Positions 17,293 through 26,857 of a stretch of 64,000 nucleotides of DNA are shown piece after piece (position 1 is the stretch's first letter; each line of letters opens with the position of its first letter). The DNA comes from Nostoc sp. FACHB-280 (GTDB lineage Bacteria; Cyanobacteriota; Cyanobacteriia; Cyanobacteriales; Nostocaceae). The notes beneath the pieces were generated by a model, which did not search any database, was not told the origin of the DNA, and worked only from the letters and a program-made list of their open reading frames with translations. The translations under genes were made by a program, and so were the position numbers. The stretch lies in contig NZ_JACJSD010000020.1 in NCBI RefSeq assembly GCF_014697615.1, forward strand, positions 62,001-126,000, given 5' to 3'.

Positions 17293-18726
17293 CTATAAGG
17301 TTTTTAAGTACTCAATCAGTGCTTTTTTATCGTCACTGGGCAAATCAGTACCATAAAGATGTCCCTGATTAGAATTGGCAGCAACGGTCGTATCATATTT
17401 AAAACCTACACGTTTAGCTTCTGCTCCTTCGGAAATAAAGCCAACTCTTTGCGAATCGTAAACATCGTAGCCCCGATAAAAGGTTTTGGGACGACTCTCT
17501 GGTTTTGCTAACAAATCTTGCAGAGATGGAACGGAACCGTTATGTAAATATGGCGCTCTAATCCACAATCCATCCAGAGACACCGCCACATAGCCATCAG
17601 TTTTCCGTAATTGGCTAAAATCCCAAGGATAGCCATCACCAAAGTGATTGTAGGTGTCTGCGGCTTGCTGAGTCCACATATCTAAACGATGGCGGTCTGT
17701 TCCCACTTCTTCTACAGGAATGACTGTACCTGTTCTTTCACCACCAAAGGCGTGACAAGATGCACAGTTGTTAGCAAAAATTTGACTTCCTGTATTAGCT
17801 AATTTCTTATCTATAGGGAAAGGATATTCAGGTGGCGCAAGTGTAGTGATATAGTCTTCTACTCGTTGCAAATCAGCAACAGGTAAAGAATCTTTAGTTG
17901 CACCATCGCCAATTGCACCTGTTTGCACAGTTTCTTTGAGAGAAGTTTCTAAACCATCCCAATGTAAGGCAAATCCCTTGTGTAGTTTCTGATTCCAAAT
18001 TGGCATCATATCGGAGTTACCGATAGTGTCATCTTTGGGCAGTTTTAAGGTGTTGAATTTCACCGGGTTAAACGGATCAATTCGACCAGGCCCCCAGTTG
18101 GGACGAGAATCCATCCAAGCAAAATCGGCACTTTGTTGTAACAAGGCTTTTTTAGTTTGGGGAATAATCAAAAACCGATAAAGTAAGTTTTCGATCCAAG
18201 AAAACTCATGATTATATTTGATTTCATCCAAAATATAATCGGCGGTAAATCTGGGGTCACTGGCGGCTGCACCCAAAAAGCGCACATAAGCTTGAGAATT
18301 GAATTTGTTAGAAGGCCCAGCCGGGAAAATATGGGGTTTTTCTAGGGGACTGGTTCTATAGGTAGCAGTATGGCAGACTGCACAAGTAATTCCCACACGA
18401 GGAAAACCAATGGTTTTTTTCGTAAAACCAACAGGGGTTTCTTTGCCTTCTTCCCAAGTAATTCCTAAAGAAGTGTAACCGCCTGGCCCTGGTAATTTAT
18501 CAGGAAAGATGCGGGGTAAAACTAACCAAATCCAATAAGGTATACCTTGGGCTGGTTCTGTACCAATAGAACCATATTTAAAATGTTCTTCTGGTGATTC
18601 GTAGGTAAGCGGCACATCCCGAAACAAATGATACCAAGCTATGTAACCTACGCCCCCGACTAACAACACAAAAACTAAAGCAATGCTGGCGAGAATTCTG
18701 CCTAATTTCTCTTTAAATATTTTCAT
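17293..18726 (-). CDS. Membrane-anchored diheme c-type cytochrome
   Basis: The 477-residue protein has an N-terminal membrane anchor (about residues 11-32) and two haem c sites: CAVCH (115-119) and CASCH (321-325). Between them is WGPGRIDPFNP, a conserved stretch shared with its paralogue at 19264-20736. The C-terminal half resembles the MauG/diheme peroxidase superfamily, with RAPYLHNGSVPSL and the final helical cytochrome c segment. It should face the periplasm or thylakoid lumen and either carry electrons or activate peroxide or O2. A ribosome site AAGGAG precedes ATG. It lies 27 bases after the four-helix membrane protein gene. Confidence 0.85.
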   Translation of the reverse strand: MKIFKEKLGRILASIALVFVLLVGGVGYIAWYHLFRDVPLTYESPEEHFKYGSIGTEPAQGIPYWIWLVLPRIFPDKLPGPGGYTSLGITWEEGKETPVGFTKKTIGFPRVGITCAVCHTATYRTSPLEKPHIFPAGPSNKFNSQAYVRFLGAAASDPRFTADYILDEIKYNHEFSWIENLLYRFLIIPQTKKALLQQSADFAWMDSRPNWGPGRIDPFNPVKFNTLKLPKDDTIGNSDMMPIWNQKLHKGFALHWDGLETSLKETVQTGAIGDGATKDSLPVADLQRVEDYITTLAPPEYPFPIDKKLANTGSQIFANNCASCHAFGGERTGTVIPVEEVGTDRHRLDMWTQQAADTYNHFGDGYPWDFSQLRKTDGYVAVSLDGLWIRAPYLHNGSVPSLQDLLAKPESRPKTFYRGYDVYDSQRVGFISEGAEAKRVGFKYDTTVAANSNQGHLYGTDLPSDDKKALIEYLKTL

Positions 18727-18752
18727 AAAGTTACATTGCTCCTTGGTAGAAA

Positions 18753-19184
18753 TTAGGAGAATTGTTTGGCTGGTTCTTTGGCGATCGCCTCAGCATTTTC
18801 ACTCCGCGTCGCTAGAGTTAAGAAAATTGCTTCTACTACACCAAAAAATAAGTCTACAAAGGCAATCGATAAAAAGCCTTTATCTTGCCCAAAAAAGAAC
18901 ACTGCACAAATAAAAAATGTCGAACCAAAGGCTCTAGAGGGAAATATTGATATCCAAGCCGTTGCCCGATAGCGATTAGGATCAATTGCACCTGGAATGT
19001 AAAATGCACTAATGATAAATAACAGCATTCCCGCCGTTCTTACCCAGATAATTGGGTCTGGTTGGTGCATCTTTAAAAACCACAACATTAACTCTGGAAA
19101 GAAGCATGAGGGAATCACAAACAACATATTTACAATAATTCCCAACCAAGTTACACGGCTAAACCACTTTGCATATGTATTCAT
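18753..19184 (-). CDS. Four-helix integral membrane protein
   Basis: The 143-residue protein has four hydrophobic segments, the first about 11-31 (VTWLGIIVNMLFVIPSCFF), the last around 108-128 (FVDLFFGVVEAIFLTLA). Motifs include PDPIIWVRTAGMLLF and a polar loop with DPNRYRATAWIS. It has no haem or cysteine motif. It lies between two diheme cytochrome genes, with gaps of 27 and 79 bases, which suggests it partners them in the membrane. No family name can be given with certainty. Confidence 0.75.
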   Translation of the reverse strand: MNTYAKWFSRVTWLGIIVNMLFVIPSCFFPELMLWFLKMHQPDPIIWVRTAGMLLFIISAFYIPGAIDPNRYRATAWISIFPSRAFGSTFFICAVFFFGQDKGFLSIAFVDLFFGVVEAIFLTLATRSENAEAIAKEPAKQFS

Positions 19185-19263
19185 GATTAGTTCCTAATTT
19201 ACAGTATAAAAAATCTCCTCCACCAGCATTATTTTCTGCATAACTCCTGAATTATTTCTAAGA

Positions 19264-20736
19264 TTACAGTTGCTTCATGTACTCAACCAACGCATCTTTT
19301 TCTGCTGGAGAGAGTTCAGTTCCATATACATGGCCGCTGTTGCTGTTTCCAGGTTTGGTCGTATCAAATTTAAAATATTGCTTGCCGTTCTCTTCAGCAA
19401 TAGTTGATACAAACCCAACTTTTTCCCGATCAATTACGTCGTAACCCCGATAAAATTCTTTGGGTCGATTTTCTGGTTTTTCTAGCAAATCTCGTAATGT
19501 GGGGACTGAACCATTATGTAAATAAGGGCCGCGTAACCAAATACCATCTAGAGGTGAATTAGCATAGCCATTCGTTTTGCGGAAATTATTAAACCGCCAA
19601 TCATACCCAGCGTATAAAGTATTTTGGTTAGATAAAGTTTCGTAGGTAAAAGAATTTAGGCGATGGGGGTCTGTACCAATTTCTTGAATGGGTACTACTT
19701 TACCTACATATTTTCCGCCAAAGGCATGGCAACTAGCACAATTATTGGCAAACAGTTGTTTTCCGGTAGCGGCTAAAGTTTGGTTAACTGGATAGGGATA
19801 TTCGGGTGCTGGTAATGTCAACAGCCAATCAGCAACTCGTTTAATTCTATCTAAATCAATTGTGGTAGGTGTAACTCCCGCACCTAAAGCAGCACTTTTA
19901 TTACGTTCATCAACAGAACTGTTATTCCCATCCCAGTGTAATTCCATGCCTTTGCGCTGTTCTTGATTCCAAATGGAAGGGAAATCCGATGTGCCGATTA
20001 ATTCATCCTCACGCAATTTATCCATTGGGAAATGAAACTGAATTGCTTTATAAGGATTGAATGTATCGACTCTACCCGGCCCCCACTTTGGTTGATCATC
20101 AATAAATTTCAGTCGGCTTCTTTGATTAATTAGTGCGTCGCGGGTTTGGGGAATGGCAATAAACCGATAAACTAGTTTTTCTATTGGGTTCAAACCGCCA
20201 CTAATTTTTTCAATTTCTGGCAGCATCCGGTTGGCAGTAAAGCGCGAATCGATCGCCACATCTGATAAGAATTTAATATATCCCTGCAAGTTGACGACAT
20301 TAGCAGGCATAGTGGTAATGATTTGGCGATCGCTATTTGGTGTATCACGTATTGTCCCGGTATGACACACCGCACAATTCAAGCCAACACGGTTAATAAA
20401 CACCCGTCGTTGCGAAAACCCAATGGGTAAGTCTTTTCCCTCTTCTTGAATAAATCCCAAGGAAGTATAACCTTTATCGGGCAATTTATCAGGAAATAAT
20501 TCTGGCAGAACTTTCCATATCCAGTAGGGAACTCCATTGACTGCCTCACTACCAATGGAACCATACTTAAAATGCTCTTGGATATCAGCATAATCAACTG
20601 GGGAGTTAGATATAACAGGCCAAATTAAAAATACAACTACTGCTACAACTCCCACAATTGCAGCCACAATCCACTTAACAACCGCCTTTGTTCCCTTAAC
20701 AACGGTGGGAACTAGCGTAGGGCTTGTTTGAGTCAT
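19264..20736 (-). CDS. Membrane-anchored diheme c-type cytochrome, paralogue
   Basis: The 490-residue protein is a clear paralogue of the product of 17293-18726. It has an N-terminal membrane anchor (about 21-42), haem motifs CAVCH (121-125) and CASCH (333-337), the shared YWIWKVLPELFPDKLP and WGPGRVDTFNP segments, and LRGPYLHNGSVPTLRDLL near the end. The order anchor, haem 1, haem 2 is the same. The two genes probably arose by tandem duplication, now separated by the membrane protein gene. Likely a periplasmic or luminal redox partner or peroxidase-like enzyme. Confidence 0.85.
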   Translation of the reverse strand: MTQTSPTLVPTVVKGTKAVVKWIVAAIVGVVAVVVFLIWPVISNSPVDYADIQEHFKYGSIGSEAVNGVPYWIWKVLPELFPDKLPDKGYTSLGFIQEEGKDLPIGFSQRRVFINRVGLNCAVCHTGTIRDTPNSDRQIITTMPANVVNLQGYIKFLSDVAIDSRFTANRMLPEIEKISGGLNPIEKLVYRFIAIPQTRDALINQRSRLKFIDDQPKWGPGRVDTFNPYKAIQFHFPMDKLREDELIGTSDFPSIWNQEQRKGMELHWDGNNSSVDERNKSAALGAGVTPTTIDLDRIKRVADWLLTLPAPEYPYPVNQTLAATGKQLFANNCASCHAFGGKYVGKVVPIQEIGTDPHRLNSFTYETLSNQNTLYAGYDWRFNNFRKTNGYANSPLDGIWLRGPYLHNGSVPTLRDLLEKPENRPKEFYRGYDVIDREKVGFVSTIAEENGKQYFKFDTTKPGNSNSGHVYGTELSPAEKDALVEYMKQL

Positions 20737-20753
20737 GACGGTATTACTCTCTG

Positions 20754-20961
20754 GTTAATAGTCAAGAGTCAATGGTCATTTGTCATTTGTCATTAGTAAA
20801 TTAATGTTGTGTGCAAATTTCTCTAAAACCTAACCCCCAACCCCTTCCCTACAAAGGAAGGGGAGAAAGAATCAAAGCCTCTCTCTGTTGTGGGGAGAGA
20901 TTTGGAGAAGGGTGTAAAAATAAATTGCACACCTCATTAAATCTGAATGACAAATGACAAA
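20754..20961. repeat. Composite Nostoc-type intergenic repeat
   Basis: Heptads (AGTCAAG, AGTCAAT, GGTCATT, TGTCATT) at 20758-20800 and their complement (ATGACAA) at 20946-20961 flank a palindromic unit containing CTAACCCCCAACCCCTTCCC, AAGGAAGGGG and TTTGGAGAAGGGTG. No gene is present. This unit resembles repeats widespread in Nostocales. Confidence 0.7.
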
Positions 20962-22380
20962 TTAAATATGTAATGCTGGAACTTCTGCGTTATGTTTTGC
21001 CGACTCATCACTATGAAAGACTGACATGACTTCTTTGATCATCGCATCATAGTTATTATCAAAGCGACTGAGTTCATAACAACCCAAGGGATTTTCAATG
21101 ACATTGAGTAGACATTTATTGCAGTAAGTACATGGTCTATCGGGTAAGTCTTTACCTTGTTGCAGTTGTTTTGCTAAATCGTTATTAGCAATCAACTGTC
21201 GAGCAATTGTTACGCCGTCACAATAGCCTTCTTCAATGGCTTTGCGAATAAATGAACCTTGTTGAAAACCGCCAGTACACAAAACTGGAATATTAACAGC
21301 TTGTTTAATTGCTTGGGATGAAAGTAAGTTTCTACCTTGGTTTTCTGCTAATAGTTTTCTCATTGCATCATCGGCAACATAATCACCACTAAATGCTGGC
21401 GGTGGGAGTTGTCTTTTCACCCGATTCCACAAGAATTTAAAAATGGGACGTAGCAGTTTATATCGGAATAAGATGTAGTTGCGAATTGTTTGGTTCCCAC
21501 TGGAAAGCATTGTGTCATAGGTTTTGGTGATGACATTAAAATTAAAATCACCAATGGGGTTAAGTGGATGAGGAAATAAACTACCTACAGACACATGAAC
21601 AGCATCAGCACCGGCTGCTTCTGCCCATTTACAAATTTGTACAGATTCTTCTAAAGTATTGCCGGGTTTTTCACAAGGAATTACAGCATCGTTATAATCA
21701 ATAGCACTAATTTTAAATTGCAGATGAAAATCATTACCAACTTCTTGCCGAATCGCCCGAATTACATCTAGTAAAAACCGCGCCCGATTTTCGAGTGAAC
21801 CACCATATTCGTCGTTGCGATCGTTAATTCCTGAACTAAGAAATTGGTTAAATAAATAACCATTAGCACTGTGTAATTCTACACCGTCTAACCCAGCTAA
21901 ACGCGCCCGTCTTGCGCCATCAGCAAACATTTGGATGGTTTCTTTAATTTCTTTCAAGGTCATTGCTTGGCAGCGCAAGCCGTGAAATGATTCAGTACGA
22001 CTAGTAGAACTTAATCCTTTTAAACCATCGTTTTCTACACCACCAATGTCTTGTTGTCGTCCAGAATGGCTTAGTTGCAAAATAAATTTACAGTCGTATT
22101 CATGGACTTTTTCACCTACTTTGCGCCAAAAAGGAATCCTATCATCGCAGTGAATTGTGGCGTAGTTGGGCATAATTCTGCCGCGAATTGTTACGGGTAC
22201 AAATGAAGTAATAATCGCGCCAACCCCACCACGAGCAAATTTTTCTTCCCAGTTAATTCTGGCTTGAGTACCTGAACCATCGTAGTTATCCCACCTACCA
22301 GATATACTGGAGCGAAAAATCCTGTTTTTGACAGTGAGATTACGAAATTCTAAAGGCTTAAAGATAATATCGTTCTCCAT
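20962..22380 (-). CDS. Old yellow enzyme family NADH:flavin oxidoreductase
   Basis: The ATG at 22380 is chosen because AGGAGAG lies just upstream and the next residues (ENDIIFKPLEFRNLTVKNRIF) are the usual start of the family; the open frame extends further upstream without homology. The FMN barrel shows LQLSHSGRQ, LDGVELHSANGYLFNQFLS and DGVTIARQLIAN. Near the end PCTYCNKCLLN and a later cysteine suggest an iron-sulfur site as in 2,4-dienoyl-CoA reductase-type members, though it lacks the large C-terminal half of those. It would reduce activated C=C bonds. In plants a member of this family (OPR) reduces the lipoxygenase-derived oxylipin OPDA. It is the first gene of the leftward cluster. Confidence 0.85.
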   Translation of the reverse strand: MENDIIFKPLEFRNLTVKNRIFRSSISGRWDNYDGSGTQARINWEEKFARGGVGAIITSFVPVTIRGRIMPNYATIHCDDRIPFWRKVGEKVHEYDCKFILQLSHSGRQQDIGGVENDGLKGLSSTSRTESFHGLRCQAMTLKEIKETIQMFADGARRARLAGLDGVELHSANGYLFNQFLSSGINDRNDEYGGSLENRARFLLDVIRAIRQEVGNDFHLQFKISAIDYNDAVIPCEKPGNTLEESVQICKWAEAAGADAVHVSVGSLFPHPLNPIGDFNFNVITKTYDTMLSSGNQTIRNYILFRYKLLRPIFKFLWNRVKRQLPPPAFSGDYVADDAMRKLLAENQGRNLLSSQAIKQAVNIPVLCTGGFQQGSFIRKAIEEGYCDGVTIARQLIANNDLAKQLQQGKDLPDRPCTYCNKCLLNVIENPLGCYELSRFDNNYDAMIKEVMSVFHSDESAKHNAEVPALHI

Positions 22381-22873
22381 ACTCTCCTGCCTGTTTGTAT
22401 TAGAATCAAGTATTAAAATTATTACTGTGTAAACAAAAACTACCCAGATAACTACCATTGATAGATACTCTGGGGGTTCGATTGGAATACTTACAAGTTC
22501 AAGACTGAGTTTTTCGGATGTGAGGTCAAAGATTAAGTTTTTGTTACTTAGTTTGCTGCCTCAATATTCAACCAAAGCTTTACCAGTTCAAGGTTGAACC
22601 ATGAAATGAGAATTTTTTGTAATTGAGTGAAACTAGCATCCTCAACAAATCAAATCTTAAGAAATCATTTCTTTGATATCAAGGTTAACGCAAAATTAAT
22701 ACAGGCTGCTGCACACAATTTGTTACAAAATTAACCTAGTGTAAAATGTCGCTTATACGATAACAAATGATATTGATGATGCCAGGATAAATTTACAATT
22801 TTTTAAATAAATCAGTTGACAAAAGAGCGGTTTTTTTAGTGACGTTTGGCTAAATTGTGTAGTAACTTCGTAT
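22381..22873. other. Divergent promoter region of the redox/lipid cluster
   Basis: Non-coding AT-rich sequence between the leftward reductase gene and the rightward small frame and RoxA-like gene. It should hold promoters for both arms. No operator of a known regulator was recognised. Confidence 0.4.
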
Positions 22874-22993
22874 ATGACCGTGCCTAAAATTATGGTGCCA
22901 GATTATTTATTTGCCATTCGCCAAAAATATCTGAAGGATAGATCAGGAAAATGGCAAATTCATGGTGAAGCTTTGCTATTAAGATCCACCTAA
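22874..22993 (+). CDS. Possible 39-residue small protein or leader peptide
   Basis: A short frame with ATG and TAA lies 31 bases before the ATG of the RoxA-like gene. The product would be basic, with PDYLFAIRQKYLKDRSGKWQ in the middle. There is no clear ribosome site. It could be a leader peptide, a small protein or chance. Confidence 0.25.
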   Translation: MTVPKIMVPDYLFAIRQKYLKDRSGKWQIHGEALLLRST

Positions 22994-23024
22994 TTAGGTT
23001 TAGGTGTTACTCATAGAGAGTTAT

Positions 23025-25025
23025 ATGAATAAAATACGCCTACTGTGGAAGGGCTGTTTGGTGGTTGGCGCTGCGATCGCAATTATAATTTGCGGTTGGT
23101 ACAGCACCCCAACAGCTTTAGCTGGTGAGTATGGTGAAACACCTGCTCCCATCTCCAAAGAGTATAATGATGCGGGTTATGCTGATAACTGCGATGGTAT
23201 CGGATATCTCCCGCCATATACTAAAGAAAATCTCACCGACGCTGAAAAAAGAGGCCGTTGTACTTGGTACTTATGGACTGGTGGTAATGGTGAATACTAT
23301 CGGGACATTGCCAAGCGCACTCACGGCAATGTTGACTTACTCCAGCTAATTGACTCGAAGTACCATGATGAGCGTTTAAAACTCTTTGGTGCAATCAACG
23401 ACCCCGGATGTGAAAAAGCCACAGAACCAGATGAATATGGGTTGTTGTTGGATAAGTGTAAAGACCCTCTGTCTACTGGTGTGATTGGGTTACGTAAGTT
23501 TCCCAACCCCAAATTTGACAGATCAAAATGGAATGCTGAGAAATACGTCAAGGATGTATCAATTGAGCCTCCATATTTGATTGGACAGTCTTGCGCTATT
23601 TGTCATGTTGCTTTAGACCCACTCAACCCACCCAAAGACAAAGAACACCCCCAATGGGAAAATCTCGTTCCAGCTTTGGGTAATCAGTACATTAAGGAAG
23701 CTAAATTATTTTCGCTCAAACTTAGGGATGATAGTTTCATCAAACAAGTCTTGATGGCACAACGTCCCGGCACATCTGACACCTCAAGAATTGCTACAGA
23801 TCATATTAATAATCCAAATGCGATAAATGCCATTTTTAATTTAGGCGATCGCCCCACATATCCGGAAGTGATGAACGATGGTTCTACCAAAAACGTTAAT
23901 CACATTCTCAAAGATGGTGCAGACTCCACAGGTGTAGCTACAGCTTCTTTGCGTGTGTACGTCAACATTGGGATGTGTGGTGACTATTGGCTAAAACTGC
24001 ACGAAGCTATGTTAGGTCGAACTCCCCAACGTCCTTTTGATATTGAAACCGCCAGAAAGAATTGCGAAGGCTGGAGACAAACAGAAGCACGTATGGCTGA
24101 TGCAGAAGCATTCCTCAAAACTATCAAACCGATGCACCTCAAAGATGCACCCGGTGGTGATGCTTTCTTAACCAAAGATGAAAAGGTTCTCGAACGTGGC
24201 AAGATAGTTTTTGCTGATACCTGTGCATCTTGTCACTCTAGTAAAAAGCCACCTGCTGAAATTGCAGCTGACCCCCAACAAGCGAAGAAGTGGTACGAAG
24301 AATCAGTACTCAGTAGCAATTTCCTTGACCATAACTTCTTATCTGATGACCAACGCTACCCAGTCACACTACTTGGTACTAACATTTCCCGTGCTTTAGG
24401 AACCAACGCAACTAAAGGCCATATTTGGGATCAGTTCTCTTCCAAAACTTATAAAGAACTACCTTCTCCTGGTCAATTAACGCTGTATAATCCCTTCAAC
24501 GAAGCCAAACCAATCAATTTCCAAATACCAGAAGGCGGCTTAGGATATTACCGCACACCTTCACTCATTAGTATTTGGGCAACAGCACCATTTCTCCATA
24601 ACAACACTTTAGGTTTATATAACGAAGATCCTTCTGTGCAAGGTAGGATAACAGCCTATAACGATGCGATGGAAAAACTGCTGTGGCCAGAAAAACGGGA
24701 AAACATTATCAGCAGAACTGACCGCAAAAGTAAATTAGATTTACCCCCAGGAGATCCAAATCCGAGATTGCGTTTACCTGTACCTAAAGGTATGCCTGTA
24801 AACTTGTTGGCAAACGTCAATATGAGAGAAGCAATTACTTCTCTTAATTTGGGTAACTTATTCCAAGACTTAAGACCAGAAGGTGGCATCAAAGGTAAAC
24901 TCGCCCGCGTATTATTGAGAGCGAATAAATCTCCTGACTTCATTGAAGATAGAGGTCATACTTTTGGTTCTGATTTGTCTGATGAAGACAAAAAAGCACT
25001 CATCGAGTTTGTGAAGACTTTCTAA
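23025..25025 (+). CDS. RoxA-like secreted diheme cytochrome c oxygenase
   Basis: The ATG at 23025 is chosen because a standard signal peptide follows (LLWKGCLVVGAAIAIIICG, cleavage after TALA). Length is 666 residues. Haem motifs are CAICH (190-194) and CASCH (400-404). The bacterial rubber oxygenase RoxA has the same plan, about 680 residues with one haem near 190 and one near 390 as I recall it. Shared-looking segments include ASLRVYVNIGMCGDYW (308-323) and MHLKDAP followed by RGKIVFADTCASCHSSKKP. RoxA and LatA cleave C=C bonds of polyisoprene with O2. The protein should be exported to the periplasm or outside. It begins the rightward arm opposite the lipoxygenase arm. Other diheme-peroxidase functions are possible. 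Confidence 0.7.
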   Translation: MNKIRLLWKGCLVVGAAIAIIICGWYSTPTALAGEYGETPAPISKEYNDAGYADNCDGIGYLPPYTKENLTDAEKRGRCTWYLWTGGNGEYYRDIAKRTHGNVDLLQLIDSKYHDERLKLFGAINDPGCEKATEPDEYGLLLDKCKDPLSTGVIGLRKFPNPKFDRSKWNAEKYVKDVSIEPPYLIGQSCAICHVALDPLNPPKDKEHPQWENLVPALGNQYIKEAKLFSLKLRDDSFIKQVLMAQRPGTSDTSRIATDHINNPNAINAIFNLGDRPTYPEVMNDGSTKNVNHILKDGADSTGVATASLRVYVNIGMCGDYWLKLHEAMLGRTPQRPFDIETARKNCEGWRQTEARMADAEAFLKTIKPMHLKDAPGGDAFLTKDEKVLERGKIVFADTCASCHSSKKPPAEIAADPQQAKKWYEESVLSSNFLDHNFLSDDQRYPVTLLGTNISRALGTNATKGHIWDQFSSKTYKELPSPGQLTLYNPFNEAKPINFQIPEGGLGYYRTPSLISIWATAPFLHNNTLGLYNEDPSVQGRITAYNDAMEKLLWPEKRENIISRTDRKSKLDLPPGDPNPRLRLPVPKGMPVNLLANVNMREAITSLNLGNLFQDLRPEGGIKGKLARVLLRANKSPDFIEDRGHTFGSDLSDEDKKALIEFVKTF

Positions 25026-25167
25026 GCAACTCGTCAGAATGCTTGGCATTTCACTAGTCGTTCCTAAGTTATACTTGGGAACGATAAATATTTGGAATAA
25101 GAGTCAAGAACAATGATTCTTATATAAATAAATAACCAATAAAAAATAATAAATATGGAGGCGATAA

Positions 25168-26577
25168 ATGCAATATTTACCAATTATTTATGTACGCGGC
25201 TATGCAGGTACAGATAAAGATGTTGACCAAACGGTGAATGATCCATTTTATGGATTTAATAGTGGTTCAACTCATATTCGGGTGGGAGAAAAAGGTACTC
25301 CGGAAAAGTTCTTTTTTGAGAGTCCCTTGTTACGTTTAATGACTGACCACGGCTATCGTCCTGTGTTTGATAATAAGCAGTTGAGCAGTAATATCAAAAC
25401 TATTTGGATTTATCGATTTTATGATATGACTTCACCGAGTTTTGGTGAGGAAAAAACCATCAGGCTAGAAATGGAGGAAATTGCTGAGGGTTTACGAGAT
25501 TTAATTAATGTCGTGAAAAAGGAAAGTGGTGCAAACAAAGTTTATTTAATTGCTCATTCAATGGGTGGACTGGTCTGTCGGAGTTTGATTCAAAAAATTT
25601 ATCCAGATCATGGTGAAAAAGCTGAAGACCATATTGATAAATTATTTACCTATGGTACACCGCATGGGGGAATTTATTTTCAAGTTGGCGGCGGTTTAAT
25701 TGAAGGTATCAGAGATACTTTGAAATGGAATAACTCTGATGATTTTGGCCCGCAAAGAATGTATGAATATTTCACTCCCAAAGTGAAGTTAGTGCCAGAA
25801 TTACCCCAAGATTTTGATACTCAAAGTCTGGATAATGCTTTTTCGCCAGACAGGGTTTTTTGTATTATTGGTACAAATGCGCGTGATTATGAAAATGCTG
25901 CTGGCTTTTCACAAAAGGCTGTAGGGCCGCAGAGTGATGGGTTAGTGCAGATAGATAAAGCTTATGTCAGAGGAGCGCATCGCGCTTATATTCATCGGAC
26001 TCATGGCGGCCGCTATGGAATGGTAAATTCTGAGGAAGCTTATCAAAATCTGCAAAGATTTTTATTTGGTGATATCAAGGTAAAGCTGTCTCTAAGTAAT
26101 GTAGAATTAAGCGATCGCCAAAATACTTTTTATCAAATGGAAGTTCGGGTGGCTTTGCGTGGTCTTCCTACTCCCATACACGAACAAGCCATTGACCGTT
26201 ATTGTCCCATCACGGTGGAATTAATGCGGGATAAGCCTGTACCTTTGTTTACAGCTTTCTTAATTCCCCGTTATGCAGTGAACGCCGATAGTACTTGTAG
26301 ATATGCAATTCGTTTGGCGCTGCATTCTTTTACAAAAAAAGAAAGAGATTGGTTGTTTGATAGCCACATTGACCAGCTACCTTTGTGGTCTGATTATTTA
26401 ATTGTGGATGTTATAGCTGAAGATAATATATACAAGGCGAAATATTGTTGGAACTCTGAAAGTTTAGAGCCGAATATTGATTTAAGTTTAGGTGCTGATA
26501 TTCTCTTACCCCAACGTGGTCGAGATGTTGTTGGTGCGAAATCAGCTATCAAGTTAGAAATTTCGCAATGGCAATAA
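25168..26577 (+). CDS. Lipase-like alpha/beta hydrolase
   Basis: The 469-residue protein starts with LPIIYVRGYAG, a variant of the HG oxyanion strand of class-2/PGAP1-type lipases. The nucleophile elbow is AHSMGG with S131 (VYLIAHSMGGLVCRSL). YGTPHGG follows. The acid is probably in GPQSDGLVQ and the base in IHRTHGGRYGM. The C-terminal ~160 residues form an extra beta-rich domain without an obvious match (VKLSLSNVELSDRQ onwards). AGGCG precedes ATG. It follows the RoxA-like gene by 142 bases and may supply lipid substrate. No signal peptide is visible. Confidence 0.8.
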   Translation: MQYLPIIYVRGYAGTDKDVDQTVNDPFYGFNSGSTHIRVGEKGTPEKFFFESPLLRLMTDHGYRPVFDNKQLSSNIKTIWIYRFYDMTSPSFGEEKTIRLEMEEIAEGLRDLINVVKKESGANKVYLIAHSMGGLVCRSLIQKIYPDHGEKAEDHIDKLFTYGTPHGGIYFQVGGGLIEGIRDTLKWNNSDDFGPQRMYEYFTPKVKLVPELPQDFDTQSLDNAFSPDRVFCIIGTNARDYENAAGFSQKAVGPQSDGLVQIDKAYVRGAHRAYIHRTHGGRYGMVNSEEAYQNLQRFLFGDIKVKLSLSNVELSDRQNTFYQMEVRVALRGLPTPIHEQAIDRYCPITVELMRDKPVPLFTAFLIPRYAVNADSTCRYAIRLALHSFTKKERDWLFDSHIDQLPLWSDYLIVDVIAEDNIYKAKYCWNSESLEPNIDLSLGADILLPQRGRDVVGAKSAIKLEISQWQ

Positions 26578-26599
26578 TTGTAGCGTTTAGGTACAAAGT

Positions 26600-26750
26600 T
26601 TGTCTGTTAAGAATGAGTGTAAGGGTTTAGAGGCTAAGGGTGTAAAGGTTTGGAAGACCTACACTCTTACAGGGAAATCAAAAAATTTTTGAATTTTGAC
26701 TTGATTTTACCCATTCACCCTCTCTTAAACCCTTAATTTTAGAGGTACAC
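26600..26750. repeat. GTGTAAGG-type inverted repeat region
   Basis: Contains GAGTGTAAGGGTTTAGAGG, AGGGTGTAAAGG and the complement CCTACACTCTTACAG. Similar units occur at 42672-42755, 46590-46690 and 50008-50060. Confidence 0.6.
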
Positions 26751-26857
26751 GAAGAGGAGAGGTGTTAGGAAACATGATTGATGTGGCTGTAGTCAATTGT
26801 CAGAGTAATTAATAACCAAACTATTTTTGTTTGCTAGATTCTAACTAAGGTAAAGTT

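Noticed and set aside
20754-20961. Possible CRISPR-like repeats
   Set aside because: The units are heptads and an imperfect palindrome without regular spacers or cas genes.
24656-24943. 95-codon minus-strand frame inside the RoxA-like gene
   Set aside because: A shadow of the strongly supported plus-strand gene; no motif.
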